Of a DNA stretch of 64,000 nt, positions 35,417-47,478 are shown one piece after another. Origin of the DNA: Ancistrus triradiatus. Its lineage: Eukaryota > Chordata > Actinopteri > Siluriformes > Loricariidae. The notes beneath the pieces are model-generated. The model had not been told where the DNA came from and did not search any database. It saw only the letters and a list, made by a program, of their open reading frames with translations. A program made the position numbers and the translations under genes. Position 1 is the stretch's first letter. The number at the start of each line of letters is the position of its first letter. The stretch is taken from NCBI GenBank assembly GCA_025084515.1, contig JAJAGP010003255.1, forward strand, positions 1 to 64,000, given 5' to 3'.

Positions 35417-36810
35417 AACTATTAAATCCTGGCCTGAGGGAGCCTCTCAGCAACTGCAGGATTGTTTTAGCACTACAAACTGGGACGTTTTTGAAGATCA
35501 GGACTTGGATGTGTTTACAGACAGTGTCTTATGTTACATAAAGAACTGCACTGACATGGTCACAGTGGACAAATGCACCGAGTATATCCCAACCAGAAAC
35601 CATGGATGACCAGAAAGGTCCAACTGCTGCTTAAAGAAAGGGAACACCGCTATCAAATCTGGCGACAGGGCCCTTTATTGTTCGGCACGTTCCAACCTGC
35701 AACGAGGCATCAAGAAGGCAAAGGCTGACTACAAAAGAAGAATTGACGACCACCTAGAAAGTAACAACACAAGACAAGTCTGGCAGGCAGTACAGCACCT
35801 CACAAACTTCAAGTCGTGGGATAACACAGGGGGATGCTACACTGGCAGAGGAGCTTAACGTCTTCTTTGCACACTTTGAGGATCCGCAGGAAAACATTTT
35901 ATTGCACCCAACTGTCAGCAGTAACACCGTTTTTACCCTCACTGTGAAGGAGAAAGTGGTAAGGCGCACATTAAAGTCTACCAATCCAAAAAAGGCTGCA
36001 GGCCCAGATGGTATTACTGGGCGTGTGCTGAAAGACTGCACTGATCAACTTGCGGGGATTCTCACAAGGATCTTTAATAGGTCACTTTCACAGTCGATCA
36101 TCAGGCTACCGGCCGGTTGCTCTACCACCAGTGGTAATGAAGTGCTTTGAGAAACTGGTTAGAAATCACATCCTTTCATTTCTTCCATTAAACTTTGACC
36201 CATATCAGTTTGCATATAGGGCAGGCAGATCTACAGAGGATGCAGTAGTTACTGCCCTTCAGACAACCCTACACTATCTGGAACAGCAGGGAACCTACGC
36301 CCGGCTCCTTTTTGTGGATTAAAGCTCTGCCTTTAACACCATTATCCCCCGCAGACTGATGTGCAAACTGTTGGACCTGGGTCAGCCTTATCACACCTGT
36401 CTATGGATCAAAGACTTCCTGACGGGGCACAGACAAAGGGTTAGAGTAGGACCTCACACCTGTACACCCATTAGCCTCAGCACGGGCTCCCCTCAGGGCT
36501 GTGTGCTGAGTCCCCTGCTCTACACCCTCTACACTCATGACTGCATGTGAGCATCCTCACTCACAGACTCTGTGTGTGGTCCTCCAGCTGCACTGCAGCA
36601 CACAAAAAAGAACTACCCTGGAGGATCTACACAGCTGTTGTTGTCTTCAGAGAGCCCACAAAATTATTATGGATGTTTCTCACCCCGGTCACCAACTATT
36701 GGAGCTGCTACCATCAGGTAGACGTTACAGAACGATTAAAACAAGAACCAACCGGCTCAGAAATAGCTTTTACCCCACAGCAGTTCGGGCTCTAAATAAC
36801 TCATTATAAC
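35417..36810 (+). pseudogene. LINE reverse transcriptase part, internally deleted
   Basis: Starts with the linker (ATTAAATCCTGGCCTGAGG), then 35902-36150 (AAGPDGITGRVLK), 36050-36322 (YRPVALPPVVMKCFEKLV...YRAGRSTEDAV), a stop at 36321, 36359-36550 (STGSPQGCVLSPLLYTL) and 36537-36809 (C-terminal RYRTIKTRTNRLRNSFYP). The segment that should hold the FADD active site is deleted near 36545. Inactive. Confidence 0.87.
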
Positions 36811-37096
36811 TCTTTTCAATCCATTTTTTAATAAAACATGGGACTGTGCAATATTTACATATTCATTGTTACAAGGGAAATGTGCAATTTTTTCGCTCAA
36901 TTTTTTGCGTGTAATCTGTGCTGCTGACAGTAGGTCTTTTGGTTTCTTATCATTGTGTTTCTTATTATTTTCATATTTTTCTATAGTTATTTTGTAAATG
37001 ATAATGATGTAAATTTTGTCTGTTACACCGCAAAGTATGGCACCTTAATTTCGTTATACCTGGTATAATGACAATACAATATTCTGATTCTGATTC
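36811..37096 (+). repeat. LINE 3' untranslated end
   Basis: AT-rich tail running through ATTTCGTTATACCTGGTATAATGACAATACAATATTC and ending in GATTCT repeats. A related tail fragment occurs at about 58417-58470. Confidence 0.75.
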
Positions 37097-37950
37097 AAAG
37101 GTGGTCATTGGAATGGACGTCCTATGAGGAAGCTTCTCGGGAATGGACAGCCTGGGAATTGGTTGCAGGTCCTGTGCATACAGTGGCCTTGCAAAGTATT
37201 CGGCCCCCCTTGAAAATTTCAACCTTTGCCACATTTCAGCTTTCAAACATCAAGAATGAAATTGACAATTTTTTTTTTGTAAGTATCAACAACAAGTGGG
37301 ACAACAATCGTGAAGTGGAACGAAATTTATTGGATTATTTAAACTTTTTTTAAAAATAAAAAACTGAAAAGTGGGGCCGTGCAAAATTATTCGCTCCCTG
37401 AACTGAGGAGAACGCTGATAGAACTGACGCGAGGATTGCGAGATCTGGCAACCCAGACAGATCCGCGGTTGCACACAGCACGCCGTTTCGTAGCTCTAGC
37501 AGCTTATTTACCTTTGATATATTTTTTAATTCCCGATCGCATCTGTAATCATATATAATCGTATATATAGTAGGTTTTTTTTACAACATCTTAATCATTT
37601 TATTCTCGTACCGGCGGATTACATTTTTTTTGCCGCTAATCCTTATTTAGTAACTTTTACAGGTATACCGGCTTGTGTTCGCAGGAGTTAGCCATTAGCT
37701 AAAAACCAGAGTTGCGTCTTCGTCGCAGTAGTGTTGTGTTTTTATAACTTTTTTACAGTCTTTTTCCCACTTTCTTTCCCTGAGACTTAGTTTTTTAGTG
37801 ATGTTTTTGTGTTGACTTTAACTTGTATTAACGCTTTAATCGAGGCATTGCATTGCATTGGACCATCGGCTGCAGCTGAACCATATCTTCACTCGGGCAC
37901 CCCACAACACCACCCGAAAGCAAGTACCTTTAATTCATTAATTGTATTAA

Positions 37951-39045
37951 CATGGGCTTCGCTGTGCTTGTTCCCTGTGCCGAGTGTGGGCATGTTTAGC
38001 TATTCTTCCCTCCGTCATTAGTGTTAAATTTTACTTGTGATAGGGTGTAGGCTTGTAGCCCAGTCCTGACGGGAGGAGATTTTCAGAGAGATTGTAGTTT
38101 TAGAGGCGCGCATCCAGACATTAGAGAAGGCTAGCTCAGCTACCTAGCTTAGCACATCTGGAATGCCAAAGGCGAAGTTAGAGTCCCCGGCAGAGTCCTC
38201 GCAGCAGGGCAAGTGGGTGACGGTTCGGCGACGTAGTCGTAAGGCTAGTCACCAGGAGCAACCACTCTTAACCTGTTCACGTAACCACAGGTTTGCCCTC
38301 CTCAGTGCAAACACCCACTGAGCCAGCCTGTTGGAAAGAGCTCTGGTCATAGGTACTCTATTTTACGACATGTGAAACTTGCTACTACCCCCCTTTAGGG
38401 ACACAGCAGCTAGAGTTCTCTCGTATCCCCGGAGCCAGAGTGCCCGGACATTGTAACGAGTCTTAGTGTGAACTCGAGGAGCCGCAGATTCTCTAGGATA
38501 GTTTATTCATGTAGTGGCTAATGTATATACCGCCTTCGTCAGTCAGAGGTTACTTAAGGCTAATTTTGTAGAGGTGGTTAGCGTGGCGAAGGCGATGGTC
38601 CGATGCTGTAGTGTGCTCTGGCCCCATCCCAATGACGGCGAGGTGACCAGGCCCTACAGCAGGTTATGGTCGCGCTGAACTGCTGGCTGTCCAAGTGGTG
38701 CTCTGAAAACATACGTGGGCTTTATAGACAACCTGGACAGCCTTTGAGGGTAAAAGCCCTGTGGCCTTTTTAGGATGGGACGGTGTCCATCCCACTCGGG
38801 AGGGTGTTTTGCTCTGCTCTCATCTCCCTGCAACATTGCCCATGTCTTATGGGCCCGCAAATTGGTTAGGGGCTGACTATCCAGAGGCAGGGGTCAGGCA
38901 GCAGACAGACCGGCTTAACCAACTGTCTGCTGGTAGCCGCCATGCACCATCACCCAGAACCCACATTATTGAAACTGTGTCTGTTACCCGCACCTGCCTA
39001 AACGGAAACGCTCTCAAAAAGTCTGGTTTTAATAACCCTCATTAG
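37951..39045 (+). pseudogene. L2 ORF1 with SGNH-esterase-like motif
   Basis: Start MGFAVLVPCAECG at 37951 is soon stopped. The C-terminal part lies in 38660-39045 in two frames: LNCWLSKWCSEN, then GFIDNLDSL, then WDGVHPTREG. The DxxH pattern (DGVHP) matches the catalytic Asp-His block of SGNH/GDSL esterases, which are known in ORF1 of CR1 and L2 LINEs. The catalytic Ser region was not recognised. Broken by frameshifts. Confidence 0.6.
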
Positions 39046-39059
39046 TATAACACAGATAG

Positions 39060-39800
39060 CTGCCAAAGAATTAACAACATCAGACTAAAGCTAGGATTAC
39101 TTAACATTAGATCACTTACAAAACAAAGCATGATTGTAAATGAAATGATCACTGATAAACGCTTACACGCTCTCTCGGTCTCACTGAGACTTGGATTAAG
39201 ACCTGATGAATATTTAGCCTTAAATGAAGCCTCACCTCCTGGATACAGTCATGCTAGTCGCCCTCGTCCTAATGGTCGGGGGAGGCATAGCCACAATTTT
39301 TGACAAAGAGTTAGGTGTGTTACAGCTAAAAAAAATCCCATACAAGGCTAATTCTTTGAAATACTGATTCTAATGTGACTGATCCATCCGTTCTGGAAGT
39401 CAAAACCACAACTCTTTTCAGCTTATCACTATTTACCGGCCGCATCCTGGTCCCCTATTCAGAATTTCTTTCAGGAAGTTGCTAAACTTCTTTTCTTGCT
39501 ACTACTGTCCAACAGATAAAGCGCTTTAAATGGTAGGTGATTTCAATTATTCACTTTGACAATGAGCAGGATCCACTTAAAATTGCTTTTCGAGTCCATC
39601 TTAGAATCCATGTATCACTCAGAATGTGATGGGACCAACCCACCGCTGTTAATCATACTTTAGATCTAATATTAACAGTTGGTATCAATATATATAACCT
39701 TGATGTTTTTCCCGCAAAGTGATTCGATTTTCGGATTCACTATCTTTTAGTTATTTGAGCTTATCTCTAATAAATAAAATCCTTCTGCCTCGTTATCACA
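39060..39800 (+). pseudogene. L2 endonuclease remnant
   Basis: Across shifted frames reads LGLLNIRSLT, ITDKRLHALSLTETW, and PPGYSHASRPRPNGRGGGIATIF, the N-terminal motifs of the LINE endonuclease. Later motifs (GDFN near 39535, SDH) are hard to read because of indels. Confidence 0.75.
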
Positions 39801-42110
39801 CCAAGCGCACTATCACATCTGCCTACTCCAGCTGCGTTTATTAAAAACCTACCAGACTTAAAAATTTAATAGACCTACGGAGATAAATCATCTTGAGTGT
39901 GTAAATGAGCAATTAGAATGTGGTGCTTCGCTCAACCCTGGACACGACTGCCCCTGCTACGGTCAAAACGTATTAGGGAAAAAAAGGCTAGCACCATGGT
40001 CTATAATGACCACAACCCGTACCTTAAGCGCAAAGAACACGGCATTTAGAGCGCAAGTGGAGACATAGTAAATTGGAGGTGGTTTAAGATTGCTTGGAGG
40101 GAACAGCATGGCAGAGTATAAGCATTATGTAAATGCCCTCACTAAAGCTAAAGCTGCATACTTCTCTTCAATCATAGAGAGAAAAATAAGAATAATCCAA
40201 GATTTCTTTCTTTTAATACAGTTCTCCAAATTAACAAATAAAAACCCCACAAGAAAGTGACTCTCCCATTCCTGTGTAATTTTAAACAGTAATGAGTTCT
40301 TCATGACTTTCTTTAATGATAAGATAGAAAACATTAGGCATAATAAAACTCATGCTCATCACATCACCAAACTGTTCAGCAAACCTTCCAGATGCAGCAC
40401 TAGTGAAGACATCTGTCAATTAGCCGTAAATCAAGATTAGAATCTTTTACCCCAATTAACTAATACTGACTATCCGCACTGATCAGCTCGTCTAAGTCAT
40501 CAACATGTTTGTTAGATCCAATTCCTACACGTCTACTCAAACAGTTATTACCTAGTGTTATAGAGCCAGTGTTAGTTATTTTTAAATTCATCCCTTACCT
40601 AAGGTTATGTGCCCAAATCCTTTAAGTCTGCCGTTATCAAACCACTGATTAAAAAAGCCAAAGCAATCTTGACCCTTGTGTGATATCTAATTATAGACCA
40701 ATTTCAAATCTACCGTTTCGGTCCAAAATCTTAGAAAAAAGCCGTCTATCAGCAGCTCTGTAGTCACCTCCAAAGGAATAAGGAATGAAATTTATGAAAC
40801 ATTTCCCAGTCTGGCTTCATGCCCCATCCTAGTACAGAAACAGCATTACTTAGGGACTTAATGACTTGTTAATGTCCTCAGATGAAAGGATGGTGTTTCT
40901 TTTCTTGTTCTGATAGATTTTAAGTGCAGCATTTGATGACACTATAGATCATGATTGTTTTACTAAACAGACTAGAAAATACTGTAGGTATTAAGGGATC
41001 AGCACTACTTCTTGGTTTAAAATCCTACTAAAAACTGACCGGTACCCAGTTTGTTCATATAAATAATCTAAGATCTAAGCTCTCAAAAAGTGAAAGTATG
41101 GCGTGGCCTCAGGGGTCAGTGCTTGGGCCCGCTTTTTATTCTCAAGCCTGTACATGCTGCCACCAGGCTCAGTTAGTCGTAAACCTGGCATTAATTTCCA
41201 CTGCTATGCAGATGATACACAGCTGTAATATCAGCCAAAAACTAATGACAGCCCTTACAATCAACAAAATCGAGGATCTGTGTAAAGGAGAATAATAAAA
41301 GATTGGATGTTATTTAATTTTTTCTCTCACTTAACTCAGATAAACTGAGGTGCTATTAGGTTGACCCAAGGCTGTGAGAGACAGGTTAGCTACATCTATC
41401 CTAAATCTAGATGGCTGTCCAGTATTGCCCCGTCTGTCTGTAAAAAACTTAGGGGGTCACATTTTGATTCAGATCTCTCCTTTGATGCACACATTAGCAG
41501 CATCACTTCACTCGAATTGCTTTCTTTCAATATGTTAATATCGCTAAACTTAGAAATATCCCTTTTTTATGATGCAGGAAAAGAAAAACTTGTTCATGCG
41601 TTTATAACCTCAATGTTGGATTACTGTAACGCCTTTACTTACTGGGATGCTCTAGTAAATCTATAAATAAACTTCAGTTAGTTCAGAATGCAGCTGCCCG
41701 AGTGCTAACTCGAACTAGAAAATTTGATCCAGACACTCCTGTTTCTATCATCACTTCTGCACTGGTTACCAGTCCCAAATTCGCATTGATTTACAAAATA
41801 CTTCTTCTTATTAACTTATAAAGCTCTACATGGCCCTGGCCCACATTATCTGAGTGAACTCTAGAGTTTTACAATCCAACTCGTCTACTTCGTTCGCAGG
41901 GTGCAGGACTTCTTTTAGTTCCTAGAATTAAAAAAGTCATAAGAACAGGCAGGGGGAAAAGGCTTTCTCATACATGGCCCCCCAACTATGGAATAAACTT
42001 CCCACACTTTCGTTCGAGATTCAGACACCCTCCAAAGTTTAAGTCTAGGCTAAAGACATACTTATTTACACAGGCTTTTGACTAGATTTAGACCCCGGGG
42101 TTGCATGGTT
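39801..42110 (+). pseudogene. L2 C reverse transcriptase, indel-rich
   Basis: Aligns with copy A from 2262 on. The YADD core is readable at 41200-41220. Compared with A and B it carries many extra 1-4 base insertions, mostly repeats of adjacent bases, so no frame stays open for long. Confidence 0.85.
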
Positions 42111-42599
42111 GTTTTTGGGTTGCTGGGGCCGGAGTCTAGGAGTCATGTCTGGCCTGCCTGCCTTGTCCGCTAGACGGGAGTGTCGAGTGGGCGGTCTGGC
42201 TGAACTAGGCTTTGGTCCTCGTGATCTTGACTCGTGCATCCTTGCCTTAGAATAAGGGCAGAGCTGGGGGGGTTCATAGTCAAAGAGTCTTATGGTGATC
42301 AGAGACGTTGGGGTTGCCTGTCGTTCTGCCGCTCGTGGGGGTTGCCAATGTCTCATGTGATCCCTCTTGGCTGTGTTCCTACCAGTTTCTCCTCTTTATA
42401 GCTTTCTAGCTATGCTGCTATAAGCTAATGCTGCCGGGGTCTCATGCTACACTTGGCATCAGTGATTGACATGGCATCAGTGATTGTTAATAAACACTGT
42501 GGCTCTTAATCAATAACTAATTACACTTTTTCTGTTTTCTCTCCGAGCTGTGTTCCGGCAGTTCCGGCCCCACACATGATGTTCATCTGATGGAGCTCC

Positions 42600-42850
42600 A
42601 CTGTGCATAATTCACATTTTATTCGACCATGACTCCATGACTTTAGTTTCGCTCTTAGATTTATCATCATACCCGGGCCACTTAATGTCGATGTGCATAC
42701 TTCACATTTTATTCGAACTTTGACTCCATGACTGTAGTTTCGCTCTTAGATTTATCATCATACCCTGGCCAGTTAATGTCAATGTGCATACTTCACATTC
42801 TATTCGAACTTTGACTCCATGACTTTAGTTCGCTCTTAGATTTAGCATCT
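42600..42850 (+). repeat. Triplicated ~90-bp segment in L2 C 3' region
   Basis: The unit GTGCATACTTCACATTTTAT...CGCTCTTAGATTTA occurs three times (starts 42603, 42693, 42784; period 90-91). Copies A and B have it once. Confidence 0.88.
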
Positions 42851-43873
42851 ACGCCGCCCAAGGAGGTTGGGTCCCTTTTTGAGTCTTGGTCCTCCCAAGG
42901 TTTCTTCCTAGAACTAGGGAGTTTTTCCTTGCCACTGTCGCCCTAGGCTTGCTCAATTTGGGATTGGACGTAATTATTGGTGGTGGTAGCATCATGGTTT
43001 TGGCCTGCTTTTCTTCAGCATGGACAGGGCAGATGGCTAAAATTGATGGGAAGATGGATGGAGCAAAATAAAGGACCATTCTGTAAGAAAACCTGAATCC
43101 AATCTAGAATCTGTGGAAAGAGCTGAAAACTGCTGTTCACAAACGCTCTCCATCCAACCTCACTGAGCTTGAGCTGTTTTGCAAGGAAGAATGGGCAAAA
43201 ATTTCATTCTCTCAATGTGCAAAACTGATAGAGACATACCCCAAGCGACTTGCAGCTGTAATCGCAGCAAAAGATGGCGCTACAAAGTATTAACGCAAGG
43301 GGGCCGAATAATTTTGCACCCCCCACTTTTCAGTTTTTTATTTCTAAAAAAAGTTCCACTTCACGATTGTGTCCCACTTGTTGTTGATTCTTCACAAAAA
43401 ATTACAATTTCATATCTTTATGTTTAAAGCCTGAAAAGGTTGAAAATTTCAAGGGGGCTGAATACTTTTGCAAGGCACTGTATACTGCAGCCAAACCTCT
43501 GTGGTCCAGTCCATAGACCTCCCTGTTAGGTGGAAGGCCACAGTGAACAAATGATCCGCCTCTGGCCAAGATGGAAAGTGGGACAAATAAGCCCTGCAAT
43601 GGTCAGTGAATTGCCAGCACCGTTTCGGATCCCCATAAAAGTGGTCCGGCAAACGCAGGGTAGGGCTGGAACCCGCCATCTGCATGCCTGGCAGGAGCCT
43701 TCTGTTACTTGGCGGTGGCGGAATGAGGAGCAGGCTAATGCAGGGTTCCAGATCCAACAAAAATACAGAATTTATTAGCAAAAGTGTCCCCATAAAACAA
43801 GCACTAGAATGGGTTGGTAACAACAACAAGAAAAGTAATCATGACAATGCTAATAATAATAAAGAAGATGATC

Positions 43874-43909
<36 letters not shown>

Positions 43910-44496
43910 GCAACAAGAACACAGCAAACCAAAAAGTACAGGGAACACCTGGAACTAAGGCCCATACGTGAGAGGAAGGCTATCATCGGCCGCAAGGGAA
44001 AAGGCTATCACTGGCCGCGAGGGAAAAGGCTAGCAGAAACAGAGGAGGGTTAGCGAGAAACCGCGGAGGCCAGCGAAAGACATGGAGGTGGCGTGAAGCT
44101 GCGGAAGCTAACAGGAAGCTGCAGAAGCTAACGAGAAGGCCGTGGAAGCTAACATGATGGCTACGGGGCTAGCGGAGAGCCACGGAAGCTAACATGAGGC
44201 CGCGGGGTTAGCGGGGAGCCAGTGAAGCTAACGTGAGGCCGCGGTGCTAGCGGGAAGCCGCGAACGCTAACGTGAGGGCTGTGGAAGCTAATGTGAGGAC
44301 ACGGGGCTAGAGGGAAGCCACGGAAGTTAACATGAAGGCCATGGAAGCTAACGTGAAGCCGCAGGGCTATAGATAACGGGGAGAGTGCAATAAACACAAC
44401 AAAGAGGTGGCGAGCTGAAAAAACATATGGCGCGGACGCAGCCGCGAACAAAAAAACCAGGCAAACCTTTGTCAAGCACTACAATATGGACTTAAA

Positions 44497-45215
44497 TTCA
44501 CAAATTCCACTTAAAACTTTACTTTGCAAAAAGGAAACCCCATGTTAACCATATCCAGAAGCAGCATCGAATTCTTTGGGCTCAAAGGCATCTAGGATGG
44601 ACCATCACAGAGTGGAAACGTGTATTGTGGTCAGACGAATCAGTATTCCAAGTCTTTTTTGGAAAAAATTGGACCATCCACACTTCAGCAATAAATCCAA
44701 AAGCCAGGGTCTGTCATGGTATGGGGCTGTGTCCCTTGTCAAAGGTCATTTACACTTCTGTGATGGCAACATTAATGCAAAAAGTACACTGAGATCTGAG
44801 AGCAACATATGCTGCCAAGAGGTCATCTTTTCCAGTGATGTCCTTGCATTTTTCAACAAGACAATGGAAAAACCACATGCTGCACACATTATAAAGACAT
44901 GGCTGTGGAAGAAGATGGTAAAAGTATTGGACTGGTCTACCTGCCTGCAGTCCTGACCTGTCCCCAACAAAGAATACATGGAGAATTTTTAAATGAAAAA
45001 TGCGACAACAATGACTCTGTACTGTTACACATCCTAAGACGTTTACAGAAATAATGGGACAAAATATCACCTGAAACAATAAATTGCTTGGTATCCTCCA
45101 AAATATCCAAAATTGTAAGTGGTAAATACTTTACTGTGCCATTGCATATAAAAACACGTGTTTATAAAAACATGTGATTTCCATACTGTCCCAACATTTT
45201 ATGATTTGGCGTTGT
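44497..45215 (+). pseudogene. Tc1-like family E remnant, copy 2
   Basis: Transposase core in several frames: IVVRRISIPS around the first Asp region, then 44746-44956 with INAKSTLRSES, NKTMEKPHAAHI and WLWKKMVKVLDW, ending at the SPDLSP region with a frameshift. The 3' end has ACTGTCCCAACATTTTATG. Better preserved than copy 1. The terminal repeats are not complete. Confidence 0.78.
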
Positions 45216-46590
45216 ACATATATTTTCAAACAGTTTGTTTTTGATGATCAATAACAAAGTCACAAGAAACTATGAACACTCAGCAAAATGGCTATAATGG
45301 TGATTTTTTTCGTTGGATAGGCAGATGATTCCTCTTGGTGGGTCCTTGGTGCTAACAGAATGATGCTATGCTTCCTGATGATGATGCAGTTTATCTGTTT
45401 TCCTCTTAGAAAGTGGAAGAGTGGAGGCTTGGGTTCTACAATGCAGCCGTGTGAATATGGTTCATCATCCACCAGCTGTTTCCTATGTTCCTAAGTTGCA
45501 GATGCAACATACACACACACTGGTTGTTTTCGAAGTCTCACACTACTGTACTGCATACTGCATACTACATATTACTTTTAGGGAGATTTTGTATGCCGGT
45601 AGTATCAAGTCAAATCAAGTCAGATCTATTTATATAGCGCTTTTTACAATGGAGCATTGTCTCAAAGCAACTTTACAAGTTTAGATTATCTCCTAATAAC
45701 TACGTCCAATCCCAAATTGAGCAAGCCTAGGGCGACAGTGGCAAGGCAAAACTCCTGAGTGTTATAGGAAAAGACCTGGGAGACCGAGGAGGGATCAATA
45801 AGCGGGCGGATAGCCGTGGCGCACGCGCTGCTTAAGGGGGGGTGCCACCCGCCCACGAACATACGCTTAGGGATTTGTGACAAACTGTTATTCTCATTCT
45901 CACATTTACAATGGCTCTTCTCTCTGCGGGCCTCTTCTTTTTCTTATCTCGTTCTTTCCTTCCGGTCGCCTAGTCTCTTCTTTCCTCGTTTCGCTGGCGT
46001 ACTTCTTATTCCCAATGCCATGTGGAATGGGGCTGAACTTGGACCGAAGACAGCTCGGAGGAGAAAAGCATGAAATGTAATTAGTTATTGATAAGAGCAC
46101 AGTGTCTATTAACCATCACTACTGATTCCATGTCAATCACTGATGCTATGTTTAGCATGAGACCGTCCCGGCAGCATTAGCTATAGCGCATAGGCTAAAA
46201 GGGAGAACTGGTAGGAAAACAGCAGCAAGAGGATCAAATGAGACATTGGCCACCCCACGGAGGCAGAAGACAGCAACCCAACGTCTCTGATCACCATAGA
46301 CTCTTGACTATGCCCCCAGCTCCTGCCCTTAGTCGAAGGCAAGGAGCACGAGTCAAGATCACGAGGTACCGAAGTCCATTTCAGGCCAGACCGGCCCAAC
46401 TCGACAACTCCCTGCTAACGACTAATTCAGTGCCCGGCCAGACATGAATCCAGACTCCGTCCCAGTGACCAAGCCATGCATCCTGGTCTAAATCAGTCAA
46501 AACCTGCGCAAATAGGTATGTCTTAACCTAGACTTAAAACTATGTATGTAGTGTACCAGTATGTAGTGTACCATTTCGAATATAACCACA
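45216..46590 (+). repeat. Block alpha, copy 2, with an inserted L2 fragment
   Basis: 45216-45604 and 46542-46590 match 24890-25463 (AGGCAGATGATTCCTCTTGG; TATGCCGGTAGTA; TATAACCACAG). The reverse L2 piece at 45605-46541 is absent from copy 1. Confidence 0.85.
45605..46541 (-). mobile_element. L2 3' fragment, reverse orientation
   Basis: Starts with the complement of the GACTTGA tail and TATATAGCGCTTTTTACA core, and runs back to the complement of the ACATACCTATTTGCGCAGG end of ORF2. A stretch at ~45775-45990 differs from copies A and B (subfamily difference or insertion). Confidence 0.85.
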
Positions 46591-46836
46591 GACATCTCAG
46601 TCCATAAAGACATACTGAGGCTAAGGGTAGAAGTGGGAGCAAATACTGATACTACACATTATTGCAATGTTCTGGGTATTTAAACATATTGATTCACAGA
46701 AGCCAAATATGTATGTTTGATTATTTAATTATTAATGATTTATATGTGGTTATTTAATTATGAATATTTGTGCATGCTTTAGTCCCAATAGTAAACTAAC
46801 AGGACACAACAAAGCATTGCTTTCCTCATTGCGGGG
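46591..46836. other. No recognisable feature
   Basis: AT-rich single-copy sequence without ORF or repeat that I recognise. Confidence 0.5.
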
Positions 46837-47234
46837 TGTTGTTTATGGTGGAAGCTACCTCTGGACTGTTGCGGCGGTTTTGCGGCTTTCCGCAGCTTAC
46901 ATGTTTTTGTGTTCGCGCTACTCTCGCCCATATGGACTCTGTTTTCTGGTAAGCCCGCTCATGTCTGTGTTTTTGTGGTAAAGCCCGCTTATGTTTGCGC
47001 TTGTGCAGTAAAGCCCGCATATGTTTAGGTTTCGCGGTGAAGCCCGCTCATGTCTGTGCTTATGCGGTAAAGCCCACTTATGTTTAGGTTTTGTGGTAAA
47101 GCCCACTTATGTCTGTGCTTTTGGCGGTAAAGTCTGCATATGTTTAGGTTGTGTGGTGAATACCAGTTGTCCGTGATTTAATAAAGAATCATGGTTATCA
47201 CAATAAAGCCTACATGTTCTGTCGTGACAGAACA
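46837..47234 (+). repeat. LTR-like segment with ~37-bp minisatellite
   Basis: Starts TGTTGTTTATGG, carries GGTAAAGCCCGCTTATGTTTG-type units (about 46935-47155), two AATAAA signals (47182, 47203) and ends GTCGTGACA at 47229. The end forms a small perfect inverted repeat, TGTTCTGTC-GT-GACAGAACA (47215-47234). No target duplication found, so the solo LTR reading is tentative. Confidence 0.45.
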
Positions 47235-47327
47235 CCCCGCCCATTAATAGAGACAGCAAGTAATCGCGCTACCCCGGTCCAGTCTGTCTTGGCTGAACTT
47301 CCGAAAAATTTTTATTACCAATTTTAT

Positions 47328-47478
47328 TCACCAAATACTTATTTTCCAACATAATTTACAATTAAATTCTTTAAAAATCCTACAATGTGATTTCCTAGAT
47401 TGTTATTTCTCATTTTGTCTTTCTAAGTAGGAGAAATTGCACAATCAGTGGCTGACTAAATACTTTGCCCCACTGTAT
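47328..47478 (+). mobile_element. Tc1 family A 3'-end fragment
   Basis: CCAAATACTTATTTTCC through to GCCCCACTGTA matches the last ~150 bases of the family A copies. No transposase. Confidence 0.88.

Larger units (their letters stand above)
27960..37096 (+). mobile_element. Rex1/CR1-type LINE, split by an LTR element
   Basis: LINE in two parts, 27960-28946 and 35412-37096. Left: 5' region (AAGATGGCGGCGCG) and endonuclease. Right: linker, reverse transcriptase and a 3' end finishing in ATTCTGATTCTGATTC. The 5-bp ACCAG duplicated on both sides of the interrupting element shows it was one LINE before insertion. I assign it to the jockey superfamily (Rex1/CR1) from motifs and tail. Confidence 0.85.
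37394..42977 (+). mobile_element. L2-type LINE, copy C (most complete)
   Basis: Contains 5' untranslated sequence, ORF1 with an esterase-like motif, ORF2 endonuclease and reverse transcriptase, and 3' untranslated region. It lacks the last ~110 bases and the GACTT tail, stopping at GGATTGGACGTAATTATT where Tc1 F resumes. A later deletion is needed to explain the missing L2 tail and missing Tc1 middle. Confidence 0.87.
37181..43480 (+). mobile_element. Tc1-like family F, split by L2 copy C
   Basis: Starts CAGTGGCCTTGCAAAGTATTC at 37181 and ends with its complement at 43480, with TA on both sides (37179-37180, 43481-43482). The left piece ends near 37393; the right piece starts near 42978 inside the transposase (GGGSIMVLACFSS). 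The N-terminal half is missing. The second Asp and Glu regions are not intact. Confidence 0.85.
37097..44480 (-). mobile_element. Gypsy-like remnant (gag plus LTR), split by Tc1 F
   Basis: Parts 37097-37180 and 43481-44480 align with 20520-21534. The TA target of Tc1 F lies inside the gag remnant (GTGCATA / TACTGCAGCC, unbroken as CATGCATATACTGCAGCC at 20562). The LTR part starts TGTTACTTGGCGG at 43703, with the AAT tract (43850-43905) and GAAGCTAACATGAGGCC minisatellite (44080-44370). Confidence 0.75.
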
